NCBI RefSeq assembly: GCF_038008685.1 | Contig: NZ_JBBOZQ010000001.1 | Location: 2,914,001-2,978,000 of the forward strand | Reading direction: 5' to 3' | Source: Lysinibacillus sp. FSL W8-0992 | GTDB taxonomy: Bacteria > Bacillota > Bacilli > Bacillales_A > Planococcaceae | Length of the DNA: 64,000 nt | In this document: positions 16,497 to 24,813 of the stretch, piece by piece | How the letters are laid out: each line of letters starts with the position of its first letter | Numbering within the stretch: position 1 is the stretch's first letter | Position numbers and translations under genes: made by a program | Notes under the pieces: model-generated | Database searches by the model: none | The model's input: the letters and a program-made list of their open reading frames with translations, nothing else | Told to the model about the DNA's origin: nothing

Positions 16497-17780
16497 ATGT
16501 TAAGGCTGCATAGAGTAACTTTTAATATGATAGAAGAGTTATCAGTATTACAGCAACAAAATAATATACCAAATAATTTATTCGAAGTTGAAATTGTCGA
16601 AAAATTTTATAGTGAATTATTAAAAGATCTTTCATTTAGTAAGGCATTTAGTCTGACGTTAGTTGAAGATTTTATTAGGAATTACCTATTACATATTCAG
16701 AATGATTTTTCTACACATGACGTATCTGAATTCCTTTCAAATTTGAAGGAGCATCTAAACTTAAACTTACAAGATTTTTGGATTATTGGAGAACTAAATG
16801 GTAGTTACGTTGAAACCGATATGATTACCAGCAATATTAAAATCATTTCTGGACCTAATATAAAACAAAAGTTAAAAGAATTCTTTTCAGACAGCGAGAT
16901 TGAACATTTATCGAAGAAATTTAAAAACAGGTTGTTTGAGTATCCACTAATAGCAATTAAAATACGTGCGCAATCTGAATTTATTAATGATTTCGGCTCT
17001 ACATGCTTGATGTATGCAAACGCATTACTTTATATATTTGCTGCTAAAGAAAAATTACCAAGTAAGGATTTTAAAATAGAGAGTATGTTTAATAAAACAT
17101 ACTATAAAGAAGCATCTAAATGTAGAATATCTAGTATACTTTGTAAAGGTGAGCGAGATTTATTTACCGTAAGAGCAAATTTTGATACCCGATGTGAGTT
17201 TAATTTGAATTTCTTGCAATCTTCTGAAAAGCTTCAGCAGTTCGAAGAGCTATATTATTATATTGTGAATCAATTTTTCCAAAAAAATGCTGTTCGTTCA
17301 AAAGTAATAACAGCATTAAAATTATATAGGCAAGCAGTTTTATTAGAAGAAGAAAATAATAATTTAACTGGAATTAGCACTTCGATTGTATTGCTAAATG
17401 CTGCAAGTGAATGTTTATTATTAAAAAAAGAAAATAATAAGAAAAAGAGTTTAATTAATTTATATACGGAGCTATTAAAAAACCACAATATTCAAGAAAA
17501 TATAAATCAAACTGTGGGTAAGTTTTATAATAAACGATCTGCATTTGTACATGAAGGGAAAATGACTTTTAAAGATTATAAGGAAAATTTTTCAGATGGT
17601 GAAAATACGACTCTTTTGAACTCATATAAGTATATATTATCGTTATTAATATTTGAAATCGTTAATTTATCCAAAACTTATAGCTCATTAAGAAGCTGGT
17701 ATAATTATTTAAATCAAATAAATGAAAACTCTCTTGATTCAGGTAATAACAGTCATAGTGAACCCTCTAACTTAATGTAA
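16497..17780 (+). CDS. HEPN-domain protein, Apea-like; candidate defence RNase
   Basis: 427 residues. The last third is a helical HEPN domain: helix 1 includes ITALKLYRQAVLLEEENNN, then STSIVLLNAASECLLL, then the Rx4H motif R347-SAFV-H352 (NKRSAFVHEGK), the RNase signature of HEPN toxins and defence effectors. The N-terminal 260 residues are an unrecognised mixed domain resembling the target-sensing part of ApeA-like proteins. It is more AT-rich than the backbone, has its own RBS (AAGGGG), and lies between the left repeat and the integrase, a classical cargo slot. A role in abortive infection is inferred. Confidence 0.6.
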   Translation: MLRLHRVTFNMIEELSVLQQQNNIPNNLFEVEIVEKFYSELLKDLSFSKAFSLTLVEDFIRNYLLHIQNDFSTHDVSEFLSNLKEHLNLNLQDFWIIGELNGSYVETDMITSNIKIISGPNIKQKLKEFFSDSEIEHLSKKFKNRLFEYPLIAIKIRAQSEFINDFGSTCLMYANALLYIFAAKEKLPSKDFKIESMFNKTYYKEASKCRISSILCKGERDLFTVRANFDTRCEFNLNFLQSSEKLQQFEELYYYIVNQFFQKNAVRSKVITALKLYRQAVLLEEENNNLTGISTSIVLLNAASECLLLKKENNKKKSLINLYTELLKNHNIQENINQTVGKFYNKRSAFVHEGKMTFKDYKENFSDGENTTLLNSYKYILSLLIFEIVNLSKTYSSLRSWYNYLNQINENSLDSGNNSHSEPSNLM

Positions 17781-17852
17781 TGAAAAACGTAACTTTAAAA
17801 ATAATTAAGTAAATTAAAAAATACCGGACTAATATTAGGGAGTAGCAATCAC

Positions 17853-18998
17853 TTACCTCATTAAGTCAGAAAACTTAGCATGCATTTTCTCAGATGCATT
17901 AGCACGCATCCCAGAAGTAACATGCAAATAAATCTTAGTAGTTGTATCAGAATTCTTATGACCCACTCGATTCATAATAAAATTCAAATCAACACCAGCC
18001 TCTGCCAATAGACTAATATGTGTATGGCGGAGGATGTAGGTGCGGAATTGTTTGTTGATGTCGGTTATGGCGCCGATGCGTCGGACGGTTTGATTGAGCA
18101 TTTTGACGGTAGGGGGGATGCCCTCCTTGTCACCGAATACAAAGTCGGACTTAGTCCACTCGCGATACTCGCGCCATTGGTAAAGCTGTTTTAATTTCTC
18201 CACTACAATATCATCAATATCGACGGAGCGAACGCTGCCAGCTGTTTTTGGGGGTGTGAGCTCGAAGTCGCCTCGTAAACTTTTCTTTGCATACACTGTT
18301 TTGTTGATGTGTATTACCTTCTTCTCCAAATCCACATCCTCATATTTTAACGCAACAGCTTCGCCTGGTCGCATTCCTGTAAAAGCGATTGTGTAGATCA
18401 GCGTGCGATATATGATATTACGATGTTTGTCCACGTAACTTAAAAATTCCTTCAGTTCATTGGTTTCTAAATAAAGCTTCGCTGTGTCCTCACTGCTTGC
18501 TTCCTCTAACGTCATTTTCTTCTTCGGCACAAAAGTAGCCTCAACAGGGTTCATTTCAATCAAATCAGATTCCTTAGCATAGGCAAATAACATTTTGGCT
18601 GTATTATGAGTGCCTCGTAGCGTATTGTAGGCTGTTCCATTAGCAAATAAATGATTGAGCAAACCTTGTAATTCGATAGAAGTAATAGCGGTCATTTTCT
18701 TTTTCGCTAAGAAGCGATTGAGTAGGGAGATGCAGTAAGTACGATGTTCGTTTGTCGTTTCCTTATTGCCTTTCATACGGTAGAGCTTTAACCAATCTTG
18801 GCTAAATTCTTCAAACGTTATCTTAGCATCGAAGTAATATGCTTTGTTTAATTCAGCTATAGCTTTTTCAACTCTTTCACGTGCTTCCGTTTTACTTTTA
18901 CCACGACGTGTAATTTGACGGCGTTTGCCAGTGGCAGGGTTACGAGGGCCTTCACCAGTGCAACGCCAAGTTGTCTTATTAATTTGAACGAAATGCAT
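17853..18998 (-). CDS. int: Tyrosine integrase of the element
   Basis: 381 residues. The N-terminal AP2-like arm-binding region (TWRCTGEGPRNPATGKRRQI) is followed by a SAM-like core-binding domain (residues about 60-155) and a catalytic domain with Arg in AFTGMRPGEAVALKYEDV, RHTHISLLAEAG, GHKNSDTTTKIYLHV and the final Tyr. It is full length for the Tn916/phage Int family. It is transcribed toward the left repeat and should recombine the brxA-proximal core. The XRE gene upstream ends 15 nt away. Confidence 0.93.
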   Translation of the reverse strand: MHFVQINKTTWRCTGEGPRNPATGKRRQITRRGKSKTEARERVEKAIAELNKAYYFDAKITFEEFSQDWLKLYRMKGNKETTNEHRTYCISLLNRFLAKKKMTAITSIELQGLLNHLFANGTAYNTLRGTHNTAKMLFAYAKESDLIEMNPVEATFVPKKKMTLEEASSEDTAKLYLETNELKEFLSYVDKHRNIIYRTLIYTIAFTGMRPGEAVALKYEDVDLEKKVIHINKTVYAKKSLRGDFELTPPKTAGSVRSVDIDDIVVEKLKQLYQWREYREWTKSDFVFGDKEGIPPTVKMLNQTVRRIGAITDINKQFRTYILRHTHISLLAEAGVDLNFIMNRVGHKNSDTTTKIYLHVTSGMRANASEKMHAKFSDLMR

Positions 18999-19013
18999 TA
19001 GCTGTCACCACCT

Positions 19014-19370
19014 TTATGAAAGTACTTCCCAAATTACTTTTAGTTTCTCGACATCTTTCTCATTACAGTTGGGAAGAGACTTGTACCATTGCTGTAATGA
19101 GGGATTGTGGGGAAAAGGTTCTTTTAATGCAGGATTATAAGTAGGGTCATCGGACAAACCTGCAACGTCAATTAGCTTTATGTAATCATAATGATAGGCT
19201 GTGGCAATGCGTTGCAATGTTTCAGGTGTTGGTTTGATCGCATTGCCAGTTCGACGATCCGTTCCTCTTTCAAGCATAGCCAAGTAAGAAAACGTAATAT
19301 CCATACGTTTTGCTGCATCACGTAAAGATTCATCACCACGTAGTTCCTTTAATAACTCACCTAAACTCAA
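19014..19370 (-). CDS. XRE-family regulator
   Basis: 118 residues. An N-terminal helix-turn-helix (LLKELRGDESLRDAAKRMDI, TFSYLAMLERGTDRRTG) is followed by PETLQRIATAYHYDYIKLIDVAG. The tail HNPSLQQWYKSLPNCNEKDVEKLKVIWEVL resembles those of the two other repressors in the window. It lies between integrase and ImmA, so it may control integrase or be the second regulator of the lysogeny module. Confidence 0.8.
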   Translation of the reverse strand: MSLGELLKELRGDESLRDAAKRMDITFSYLAMLERGTDRRTGNAIKPTPETLQRIATAYHYDYIKLIDVAGLSDDPTYNPALKEPFPHNPSLQQWYKSLPNCNEKDVEKLKVIWEVLS

Positions 19371-19424
19371 AATCGTTCACCTTCATTTCATTAGTATTGA
19401 ATGCATATACCATTCTGTTTCCAA

Positions 19425-19922
19425 CTATAAAATAGAGTTATCGTTCTGCCTATTCCAATTCAGCATAAGCAACTTTTTACTGCGGTATTGTTCCAATCGT
19501 TTGAATGCAAAATCATATTCTACATTAAATAGCCGTTGTACATTCTCGACAGTCAGTTCAGTAGGCTCTAGTTCATCCAGCATAAAAGAGGGGACACAGG
19601 CATGGTACATAAAGTTGTTGGCCTTATATTCTTGGTATTCACGGAATAGGGGATACATGCGTTGTTGATTGCCTGTATGTAAGAGAACGTGACCTAGTTC
19701 ATGGCAGAAATCTTGCCATTGTTGCTGGGGTGTTAATTGTTCATTTAAAAATATGTAAACATGAGTTTTCGAGAATAAAGCTTGACTCTTATCTCTCCAA
19801 TAAAAAATTTGAATTCTAAGTCGAATAGATATTTTATGAAATAGAAGTTGTTGTGGTTTAAGTATACCTATTAGTGTGTACAACTTTTTAATAAAATCCT
19901 CAGTATGTGTTGAACATTGCAT
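19425..19922 (-). CDS. immA: ImmA/IrrE-type metallopeptidase
   Basis: 165 residues with the zinc-protease signature HELGH (H74-E75-x-x-H78 in DFCHELGHVLLHTGNQ) and a downstream YQEYKANNFMYHACVP helix that supplies the third ligand. ImmA enzymes cleave or inactivate XRE repressors on induction signals, as in ICEBs1. The start at 19922 is preferred (AGGAG 9 nt upstream) over the ATG at 19931, which abuts that site. Its target is likely one of the flanking XRE repressors. Confidence 0.85.
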   Translation of the reverse strand: MQCSTHTEDFIKKLYTLIGILKPQQLLFHKISIRLRIQIFYWRDKSQALFSKTHVYIFLNEQLTPQQQWQDFCHELGHVLLHTGNQQRMYPLFREYQEYKANNFMYHACVPSFMLDELEPTELTVENVQRLFNVEYDFAFKRLEQYRSKKLLMLNWNRQNDNSIL

Positions 19923-20000
19923 ATAAATCATCTCCTATCACTAATTAGAACGTTTGTTCTGTTTTAGTGTACAATAAAACCCTACTATTTGGAAGTAGGG

Positions 20001-21401
20001 TTAAATAGTAAATAATAAAAGGATTAAACTAATTAATATTAACAGATAAATAGTTAATATCAAACATAATAAATTCTTATAATTTGTAAGGTCTTTTATT
20101 ATTAATTCTTTATAGTCATTTTTTAATTCATCAGTTTTAGAAGAAACAAAATTAAATTGTTTTTCAAATGTAACTCTTTTTTCTTTTACCAAATTATACA
20201 ATGGAAAGTCTGAGAAAAAGAATATAGTTAAGGCAAATACCATATAGAATAAAGCTATTACAAAAAATATCTTACTAACAATTTCAAAATCAGAATTATC
20301 CGAATTAAACCTTGGTAACAAACGTAATCCAAAATTTACAAGTAGTATTGTAACTAGAGTTCTAAAACTTTTATGTAAATTATTTTTACTATCATTTATA
20401 TTTGTGAGAATATCTTTAGATAATGACATATATTCCTTGAGGATTTCTTTTTTCTCCTTAAGAAATACTGATACTTCACCATTTTCAAAGGTTTCAAAAA
20501 GATAATTAGCATCTTTAAAAATATCATCAAAATAAGTGGGACCAAATTCACTTATATTTTGTTCATCATCTTTAGATAAATTATTACATATAGCTTTTCT
20601 TACAAATGTCTTTTTTTGGTCTGCACTAACATCATTTGTGTATATATAATAATATAAATTATTTAACCCTTTAAAATGATTTATCATTGTTTCATCGTTA
20701 TACTCTTTGTCAATATCTACTTTGAGGTTATATCTACCTTTGAAATAAAAACAATTTTTATTGGTATCATTTGCTATTGTAGATAGGAGCGATTTTACTA
20801 AAGGAAGTAATGGTATAAGATTAAAATGATCTTCATGAATAAATTTAGGTAACAAACCGATTACTAATTCTTTTTTTTTCAAGGTTTCTAAATAAGACAA
20901 TGTCTTTGAAGTTAAGTTTGAATCTTCAGTTTGATTAATTTGAAAAATAGAAGAATGGCTATGATTAAGAGGCCAATTTTCATTAGTAATATATGTTTCT
21001 AAATTAATTTTTTCGGAAAAAGCAGGGAGTTTATTCGATTTTATTTTTGAGAATTCAATAATAAATTTCTCTACACCAATATTGCTATAAAAGAACAAAT
21101 GATTTATAGCATCGTTCAATTTTTGCTTAATAATGAGGTTAAATTCAATAAATTCAGGTTCGTCATATGGTACTAATAAATTTTGTAAATCTGAATTGGT
21201 TTTCAATGTTTGATTATTACCAAAAAAAGAATGACTAAAAAATACTTCAGGGAAATTCAAATCTAAAATTAATTTATAATCTATTTTGAAATCTATTAAA
21301 TATTTAAAATCAATATCTTCTTTGGTAGATCCATTGAAATTAATTTTCTCACTTAAAACGTCAACATTATTGTCATTTAAATATTTGAAAATCGATTTCA
21401 T
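20001..21401 (-). CDS. Membrane protein of unknown family, partner of the NdpA-like protein
   Basis: 466 residues. The first 330 or so form a soluble mixed domain without a recognised fold (LSEKINFNGSTKEDIDFKYL, FFSHSFFGNN). Strongly hydrophobic segments follow at the C-terminus (FRTLVTILLVNFGLRLLP, IFFVIALFYMVFALTIFFF, NLLCLILTIYLLILISLILL) with a charged, coiled-coil-like stretch between the last two. It follows the upstream gene by 19 nt on the same strand, with its own RBS (AAGGAGGG). Codon use is very AT-rich. Together with its partner it looks like lysogenic cargo set into the immunity region. Confidence 0.6.
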   Translation of the reverse strand: MKSIFKYLNDNNVDVLSEKINFNGSTKEDIDFKYLIDFKIDYKLILDLNFPEVFFSHSFFGNNQTLKTNSDLQNLLVPYDEPEFIEFNLIIKQKLNDAINHLFFYSNIGVEKFIIEFSKIKSNKLPAFSEKINLETYITNENWPLNHSHSSIFQINQTEDSNLTSKTLSYLETLKKKELVIGLLPKFIHEDHFNLIPLLPLVKSLLSTIANDTNKNCFYFKGRYNLKVDIDKEYNDETMINHFKGLNNLYYYIYTNDVSADQKKTFVRKAICNNLSKDDEQNISEFGPTYFDDIFKDANYLFETFENGEVSVFLKEKKEILKEYMSLSKDILTNINDSKNNLHKSFRTLVTILLVNFGLRLLPRFNSDNSDFEIVSKIFFVIALFYMVFALTIFFFSDFPLYNLVKEKRVTFEKQFNFVSSKTDELKNDYKELIIKDLTNYKNLLCLILTIYLLILISLILLLFTI

Positions 21402-21420
21402 TGGTCTACCCTCCTTTTTA

Positions 21421-22683
21421 TTACTCTAAAATTAAATCTTCTTTATTAATTAGGTCTGTAGATACTGCTATTAATATCATATTATCATCTAATTCATCAT
21501 TGTCTATATCAACATCTAACAATACTTGATTTTTTTCAAGTGATACTTTTGCAACAACCAATTTAAACATTTTTCCATCACTAGTCTTATCAGAAAATGT
21601 TACTTTATCAATACTAGAAAACTCTAATTTAAAACTATCTGATGAAGATGGATTTAAATCTAACATTTTAGAGTAAATTGCATTACTAATTGATTCGTTA
21701 TCGTGGTTTGCTTTTTCCAAGTTGCCTTTATCAATTAATTTGGAATTATCAATTACAGAATCTACAATCGCTTTTACAGAAGTCTGAGCACCATATGTGA
21801 AATTCTCTTTAATATAGTCCACAATTTGGCTTGGCTCCTTATCGATTTTTAAATAAGGCGATAACAATACTTTGATATTAGAAATAGCTGATGTTGTATT
21901 TTCCTTATCCCTATAAACAATTGAGCTGTCTAAAAAACCTTTCATAAAATATTTTGAAATAGTGGAGTCTTGACTATCACGAATTTTTGTATGGAAAATA
22001 GTTTCTTCATGATTCGCTCTGTAACTTTGCTCCACTGGGTATTGTTCTAGGTTATTTTTAAAAACAAGTGCCCCTTTTTGTAAAGCTTGCGATTTGTCAG
22101 GGAGTAGGTCTAATTGCTCGGTTAATTTTTGTTTTGAAGAATATTGAACACCAAACACTTTTTCCATTTTCATTAATGCAATTAAATCACCATATGTATT
22201 GTGATTACAATGTAGAATCACAAACAAAAAACTTTTTTTAGCTTGTTTACTAATATTATCCAATAAATTCTTTGTTATGTTTTCTGAATAATGATGAAAT
22301 TTCACATCTTCTTCAGTGACAGTAGATTTATTTTCTGATAGTAAATCGACTAACTGTGATTGTTTATCGAGGTCTATTACATCATTAGATATTGTTAGGA
22401 TATTTTTTATTGATTTCAAGACACTGGAATTCGGTTCATTAAATCTTGCAGTACGAGTTCCAGGTTTTGAATAAATATTTTCTACATGATTCCCGAAGAA
22501 AAGGTGTATTTTTTCGGATAAACTATCCCCATCTATTATTGGACCTTTTATATAAGTTTCTTCCACTGGATGTATTTCATCAATAACTAATTTATAAATT
22601 TTGATAGTAGAATTTCCAATTTCCTCTGTGACTTTATCCTGTAATTTTGTTTCCTGCTCTGATTTAATCTCTGTGATTTCCAT
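21421..22683 (-). CDS. NdpA/YejK-like nucleoid-associated protein
   Basis: 420 residues. Segments typical of the 37-kDa nucleoid-associated family: FGNHVENIY, FLFVILHCNHNTYGDLIALM, the LLPDKSQALQKGALVF block and SKYFMKGFLDSSIVYRDKEN. The family binds DNA or nucleoids; some firmicute members sit in mobile elements. Size is slightly above the usual 330-380. It is first in a two-gene operon with the membrane protein at 20001. A DNA-sensing protein coupled to a membrane effector recalls the logic of Kiwa-type defence, but the proteins are not recognisably the same. Family call moderate; function inferred. Confidence 0.55.
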   Translation of the reverse strand: MEITEIKSEQETKLQDKVTEEIGNSTIKIYKLVIDEIHPVEETYIKGPIIDGDSLSEKIHLFFGNHVENIYSKPGTRTARFNEPNSSVLKSIKNILTISNDVIDLDKQSQLVDLLSENKSTVTEEDVKFHHYSENITKNLLDNISKQAKKSFLFVILHCNHNTYGDLIALMKMEKVFGVQYSSKQKLTEQLDLLPDKSQALQKGALVFKNNLEQYPVEQSYRANHEETIFHTKIRDSQDSTISKYFMKGFLDSSIVYRDKENTTSAISNIKVLLSPYLKIDKEPSQIVDYIKENFTYGAQTSVKAIVDSVIDNSKLIDKGNLEKANHDNESISNAIYSKMLDLNPSSSDSFKLEFSSIDKVTFSDKTSDGKMFKLVVAKVSLEKNQVLLDVDIDNDELDDNMILIAVSTDLINKEDLILE

Positions 22684-22887
22684 TTTACACCTCTAAATAT
22701 TTTATTGAATTATAGTAATACATAACTAAATATGAATAACTTTATTTTTTGAACCAATTTTAAAAAAGTCTCGATATATTGTCTTGTGTAAATATAACTA
22801 TAAAAATATTAAAAAATAAAGTTATACCATTACTGTTTAATATTTACACGTTAGGGTGTTTTTAAGGGCATGCAGTTGCAGCATGCC
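22684..22887. promoter_or_regulatory. Promoter region of the membrane/NdpA operon
   Basis: AT-rich gap containing minus-strand promoter-like hexamers between about 22720 and 22800. A GGGCATGC-AGTTGCA-GCATGCCC hairpin at 22866-22888 overlaps the stop of the repressor gene and can serve as its terminator. Confidence 0.5.
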
Positions 22888-23247
22888 CTAATTTTTCTCA
22901 TTTTTTATGATTTCCCAAATGTTACGAAGCTTACGTACTGCTTCTTCATCTGATTCAGGAAGCTCCCTGTAAAATACATTTAATTCTGGATCATTGGCGA
23001 AGGCTTGAAAGTCAGCTTCGTCTTTTTCTTGTGGTGTGATTGAATTGATGTTAGTACGTCCAAGAAGGTAGTCAAGTGATACTCCAAAGAAGTCAGCGAG
23101 GTTCTCTAACGTATCAAAGTCAGGTTGTCTACTTCCTTGTTCATAAGCTCCATATGTAGCACGAGCAATACCAACCTTGTTCGCTACATCAGCTTGTAAA
23201 AGTTTTCTTTCTTTCCTTAAAGAAGTTAAACGTGTGCTGAATTCCAT
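22888..23247 (-). CDS. XRE-family lysogeny repressor (C1-like)
   Basis: 119 residues. The helix-turn-helix (LLQADVANKVGIARATYGAY, EQGSRQPDFDTLENLADFFG) is followed by VSLDYLLGRT and the tail EADFQAFANDPELNVFYREL, EEAVRKLRNIWEIIKNEKN, almost the same architecture as the repressor at 12505. The start at 23247 is fixed by AAGGAGGTACAAAC. It is divergent from the Cro-like gene across five operator palindromes, and its own promoter overlaps one of them, so it is the main immunity repressor of the element. Confidence 0.88.
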   Translation of the reverse strand: MEFSTRLTSLRKERKLLQADVANKVGIARATYGAYEQGSRQPDFDTLENLADFFGVSLDYLLGRTNINSITPQEKDEADFQAFANDPELNVFYRELPESDEEAVRKLRNIWEIIKNEKN

Positions 23248-23272
23248 GTTTGTACCTCCTTCCTTATAAGGA

Positions 23273-23388
23273 ATTATAACGCTACAAAATGTAGAATTAA
23301 ACATTTTCTTCGAAATGAAGAATATTTATTGACAGGCTACAAATTGTAGAATATATTAATTGTAAAACTACGCTACATTTTGAAGAAT
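23273..23388. promoter_or_regulatory. Lysogeny switch: divergent promoters with operators
   Basis: Operators: CTACA-3-TGTAG at 23282-23294, TTCTTC-5-GAAGAA at 23306-23322, CTACAAATTGTAG at 23337-23349, CTACATTTTGAAG at 23373-23385. The rightward promoter TTGACA (23329-23334)-17-TATATT (23352-23357) carries the third operator in its spacer. The leftward -10 TATAAT (23278-23273, minus strand) with the first operator upstream serves the repressor. A fifth site at 23593-23609 follows the cro-like gene. Confidence 0.75.
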
Positions 23389-23403
23389 AGAGGTGGGAGA
23401 AAA

Positions 23404-23592
23404 GTGCGCCATTGGCTTAAAATATTTCGTGAGAAAAAGGGGATGACTCAAGAAGAAGTAGCAAAACTGGTGGGTATTAGTCGTTCTGCATATGGGCACA
23501 TTGAATCTGGTGAAAGGGGTGTAACTGTAACGAATGCTAAAAAAATAGCGATGATTCTAGAATTCAATTGGATTCTTTTTTTTGAAAAATAA
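23404..23592 (+). CDS. Cro-like XRE regulator
   Basis: 62 residues, almost only a helix-turn-helix (WLKIFREKKGMTQEEVAKLV, GISRSAYGHIESGERGVTVT). Starts at GTG 23404 after AGGTGGGAG; the fourth operator lies just upstream of that RBS, so the repressor can block it. It is first gene of the rightward early operon. Size and position are those of phage Cro. Confidence 0.82.
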   Translation: MRHWLKIFREKKGMTQEEVAKLVGISRSAYGHIESGERGVTVTNAKKIAMILEFNWILFFEK

Positions 23593-23609
23593 TTCTTCGA
23601 ATTGAAGAA
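23593..23609. promoter_or_regulatory. Fifth operator palindrome
   Basis: TTCTTCGAATTGAAGAA, a perfect inverted repeat matching the second operator at 23306. It is placed between the cro-like gene and the next ORF, and may bind Cro or repressor to tune downstream expression. Confidence 0.6.
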
Positions 23610-23656
23610 TTGTAGTGTAGAAAGGAACTATACATAATTGAAAGGAGGTGAGAAAG

Positions 23657-23896
23657 ATGCGTAAACAAACTTTCAAAGATCACTTGTTACGAAAGTACCC
23701 ACCAAATGTAAGGAGTTTGGAAGAGGCATATTCTTGTAACGTTTGGAACAATTGTACTTTAGAAGAAGCGATAGATATGTCTAATAAAGTCATAGAGCTT
23801 TTTAAAGGAGTAAACATGACGTACACAGATGCATACGCCATGCTTGGGTTCATTCGTATGGATTTAGACTATCGTTCGGAGCGTGTGAAGTTTTAG
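23657..23896 (+). CDS. Hypothetical early protein (79 aa)
   Basis: Helical protein (MRKQTFKDHLLRKYPPNVRS, LEEAYSCNVWNNCTLEEAID) behind an excellent AAAGGAGGTGAGAAAG. Family not recognised. It is second in the rightward early operon. Confidence 0.55.
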   Translation: MRKQTFKDHLLRKYPPNVRSLEEAYSCNVWNNCTLEEAIDMSNKVIELFKGVNMTYTDAYAMLGFIRMDLDYRSERVKF

Positions 23897-23899
23897 TAT

Positions 23900-24382
23900 T
23901 TAGTCTTGATTAGGTACTTCAATTAATGAAATGACTTTAACTTTTTCATTACCTATGTTGATGAATGGCAGCTCCAATCTACCATCGAGTGACTTGGCGT
24001 TCAATAGGTAAGGGTAGATTGGAGAGTCATCTGGTTGGATGTTAATTTTGCTAATTATCTCTAACAGTTTATGAAAGAGTAACGTTAAGTATTTTGGATT
24101 AGTGTAATAAGTTAAGCGATTTTCTACAGAGTAGTACTCATCCCAAATTTTTTTGATGAAATTACTATTAGCATAAGTATAAACTTCTTTGCGTATTCCA
24201 CTTGTAATTTCATACTGAGTAATTTGCTCTCTTTCAAAAGTAATAAAGTCTCCATACCAGTAGTTAGATAAAGTTTCGATAACAATTTTTAATGTTTTAT
24301 TTTCTTTAGCGTAATACGGTTCGTCTGCAAGTTGACTTTTTAATATATATTCAGCTATCTGCAAATGTTGAACTGTGTACAT
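23900..24382 (-). CDS. Hypothetical protein (160 aa), opposite strand in early region
   Basis: Aromatic-rich, helical, without a recognised motif (MYTVQHLQIAEYILKSQLAD, ETLSNYWYGDFITFEREQIT). AAAGGAGATG precedes the ATG. It converges on the preceding gene with a 3-nt gap. Lying against the direction of the early operon suggests a separately expressed lysogenic cargo gene. Confidence 0.5.
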   Translation of the reverse strand: MYTVQHLQIAEYILKSQLADEPYYAKENKTLKIVIETLSNYWYGDFITFEREQITQYEITSGIRKEVYTYANSNFIKKIWDEYYSVENRLTYYTNPKYLTLLFHKLLEIISKINIQPDDSPIYPYLLNAKSLDGRLELPFINIGNEKVKVISLIEVPNQD

Positions 24383-24495
24383 GTTTACATCTCCTTTTGT
24401 TGTCTTTAGATAATAACGCAGAGGTATTAAGGCAAATGCTAAAAAACGTTTTATTAGAGGGAGATTGGCACTTTATACGGTGCTAATCATTTCAA

Positions 24496-24732
24496 CTATA
24501 AAAATCGGTATTGATAATCACTTCCGTCAACAATTAAATACCAACGACCAATACCACTAACATTAATTCGTACAGGTGTTTTCGTATAATGACCTCCGTA
24601 ATATTCAAATCTCTGACCAGATTGATATTTTCGGAAATTACTTTCATTTACAAGAAAGACATCTGCAGCATACGAGAGTTTTACTTCAGCAGTTAATGAA
24701 CCATTACTTTGTGCATATGGGATTTTTACCAT
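24496..24732 (-). CDS. DUF1883-like protein
   Basis: 78 residues of beta-rich sequence: SYAADVFLVNESNFRKYQSG, QRFEYYGGHYTKTPVRINVS, GIGRWYLIVDG. The pattern V-x-L-V-N/D-x-N-F-x-x-Y-x-x-G...GG...P-V-x-I...W-x-h-V-h-D is that of DUF1883. The start at 24732 is set by GAGGTGAT. Divergent from the XRE gene at 24814 across a perfect palindrome. DUF1883 occurs alone or fused to TIR or other domains, so a defence link is possible but unproven. Confidence 0.65.
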   Translation of the reverse strand: MVKIPYAQSNGSLTAEVKLSYAADVFLVNESNFRKYQSGQRFEYYGGHYTKTPVRINVSGIGRWYLIVDGSDYQYRFL

Positions 24733-24768
24733 ATATATCACCTCTTCACTTAATATTACCATTAAGAT

Positions 24769-24786
24769 AACACAATATATTGTGTT
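24769..24786. promoter_or_regulatory. Perfect 18-bp operator palindrome
   Basis: AACACAATATATTGTGTT in the divergent region between the DUF1883 gene and an XRE gene. A further TATATTGTGTTTTG half-site lies at 24807-24820, over the XRE start. Probably the autoregulatory site of the XRE protein. Confidence 0.6.
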
Positions 24787-24813
24787 AATCAAATGAATTG
24801 GAGTGTATATATT

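Noticed and set aside
20001-22683. Direct assignment as Kiwa (KwaA/KwaB)
   Set aside because: The membrane protein is much larger than KwaA and has its membrane segments only at the C-terminus; the partner looks NdpA-like rather than DUF4868. Only the general logic is similar.
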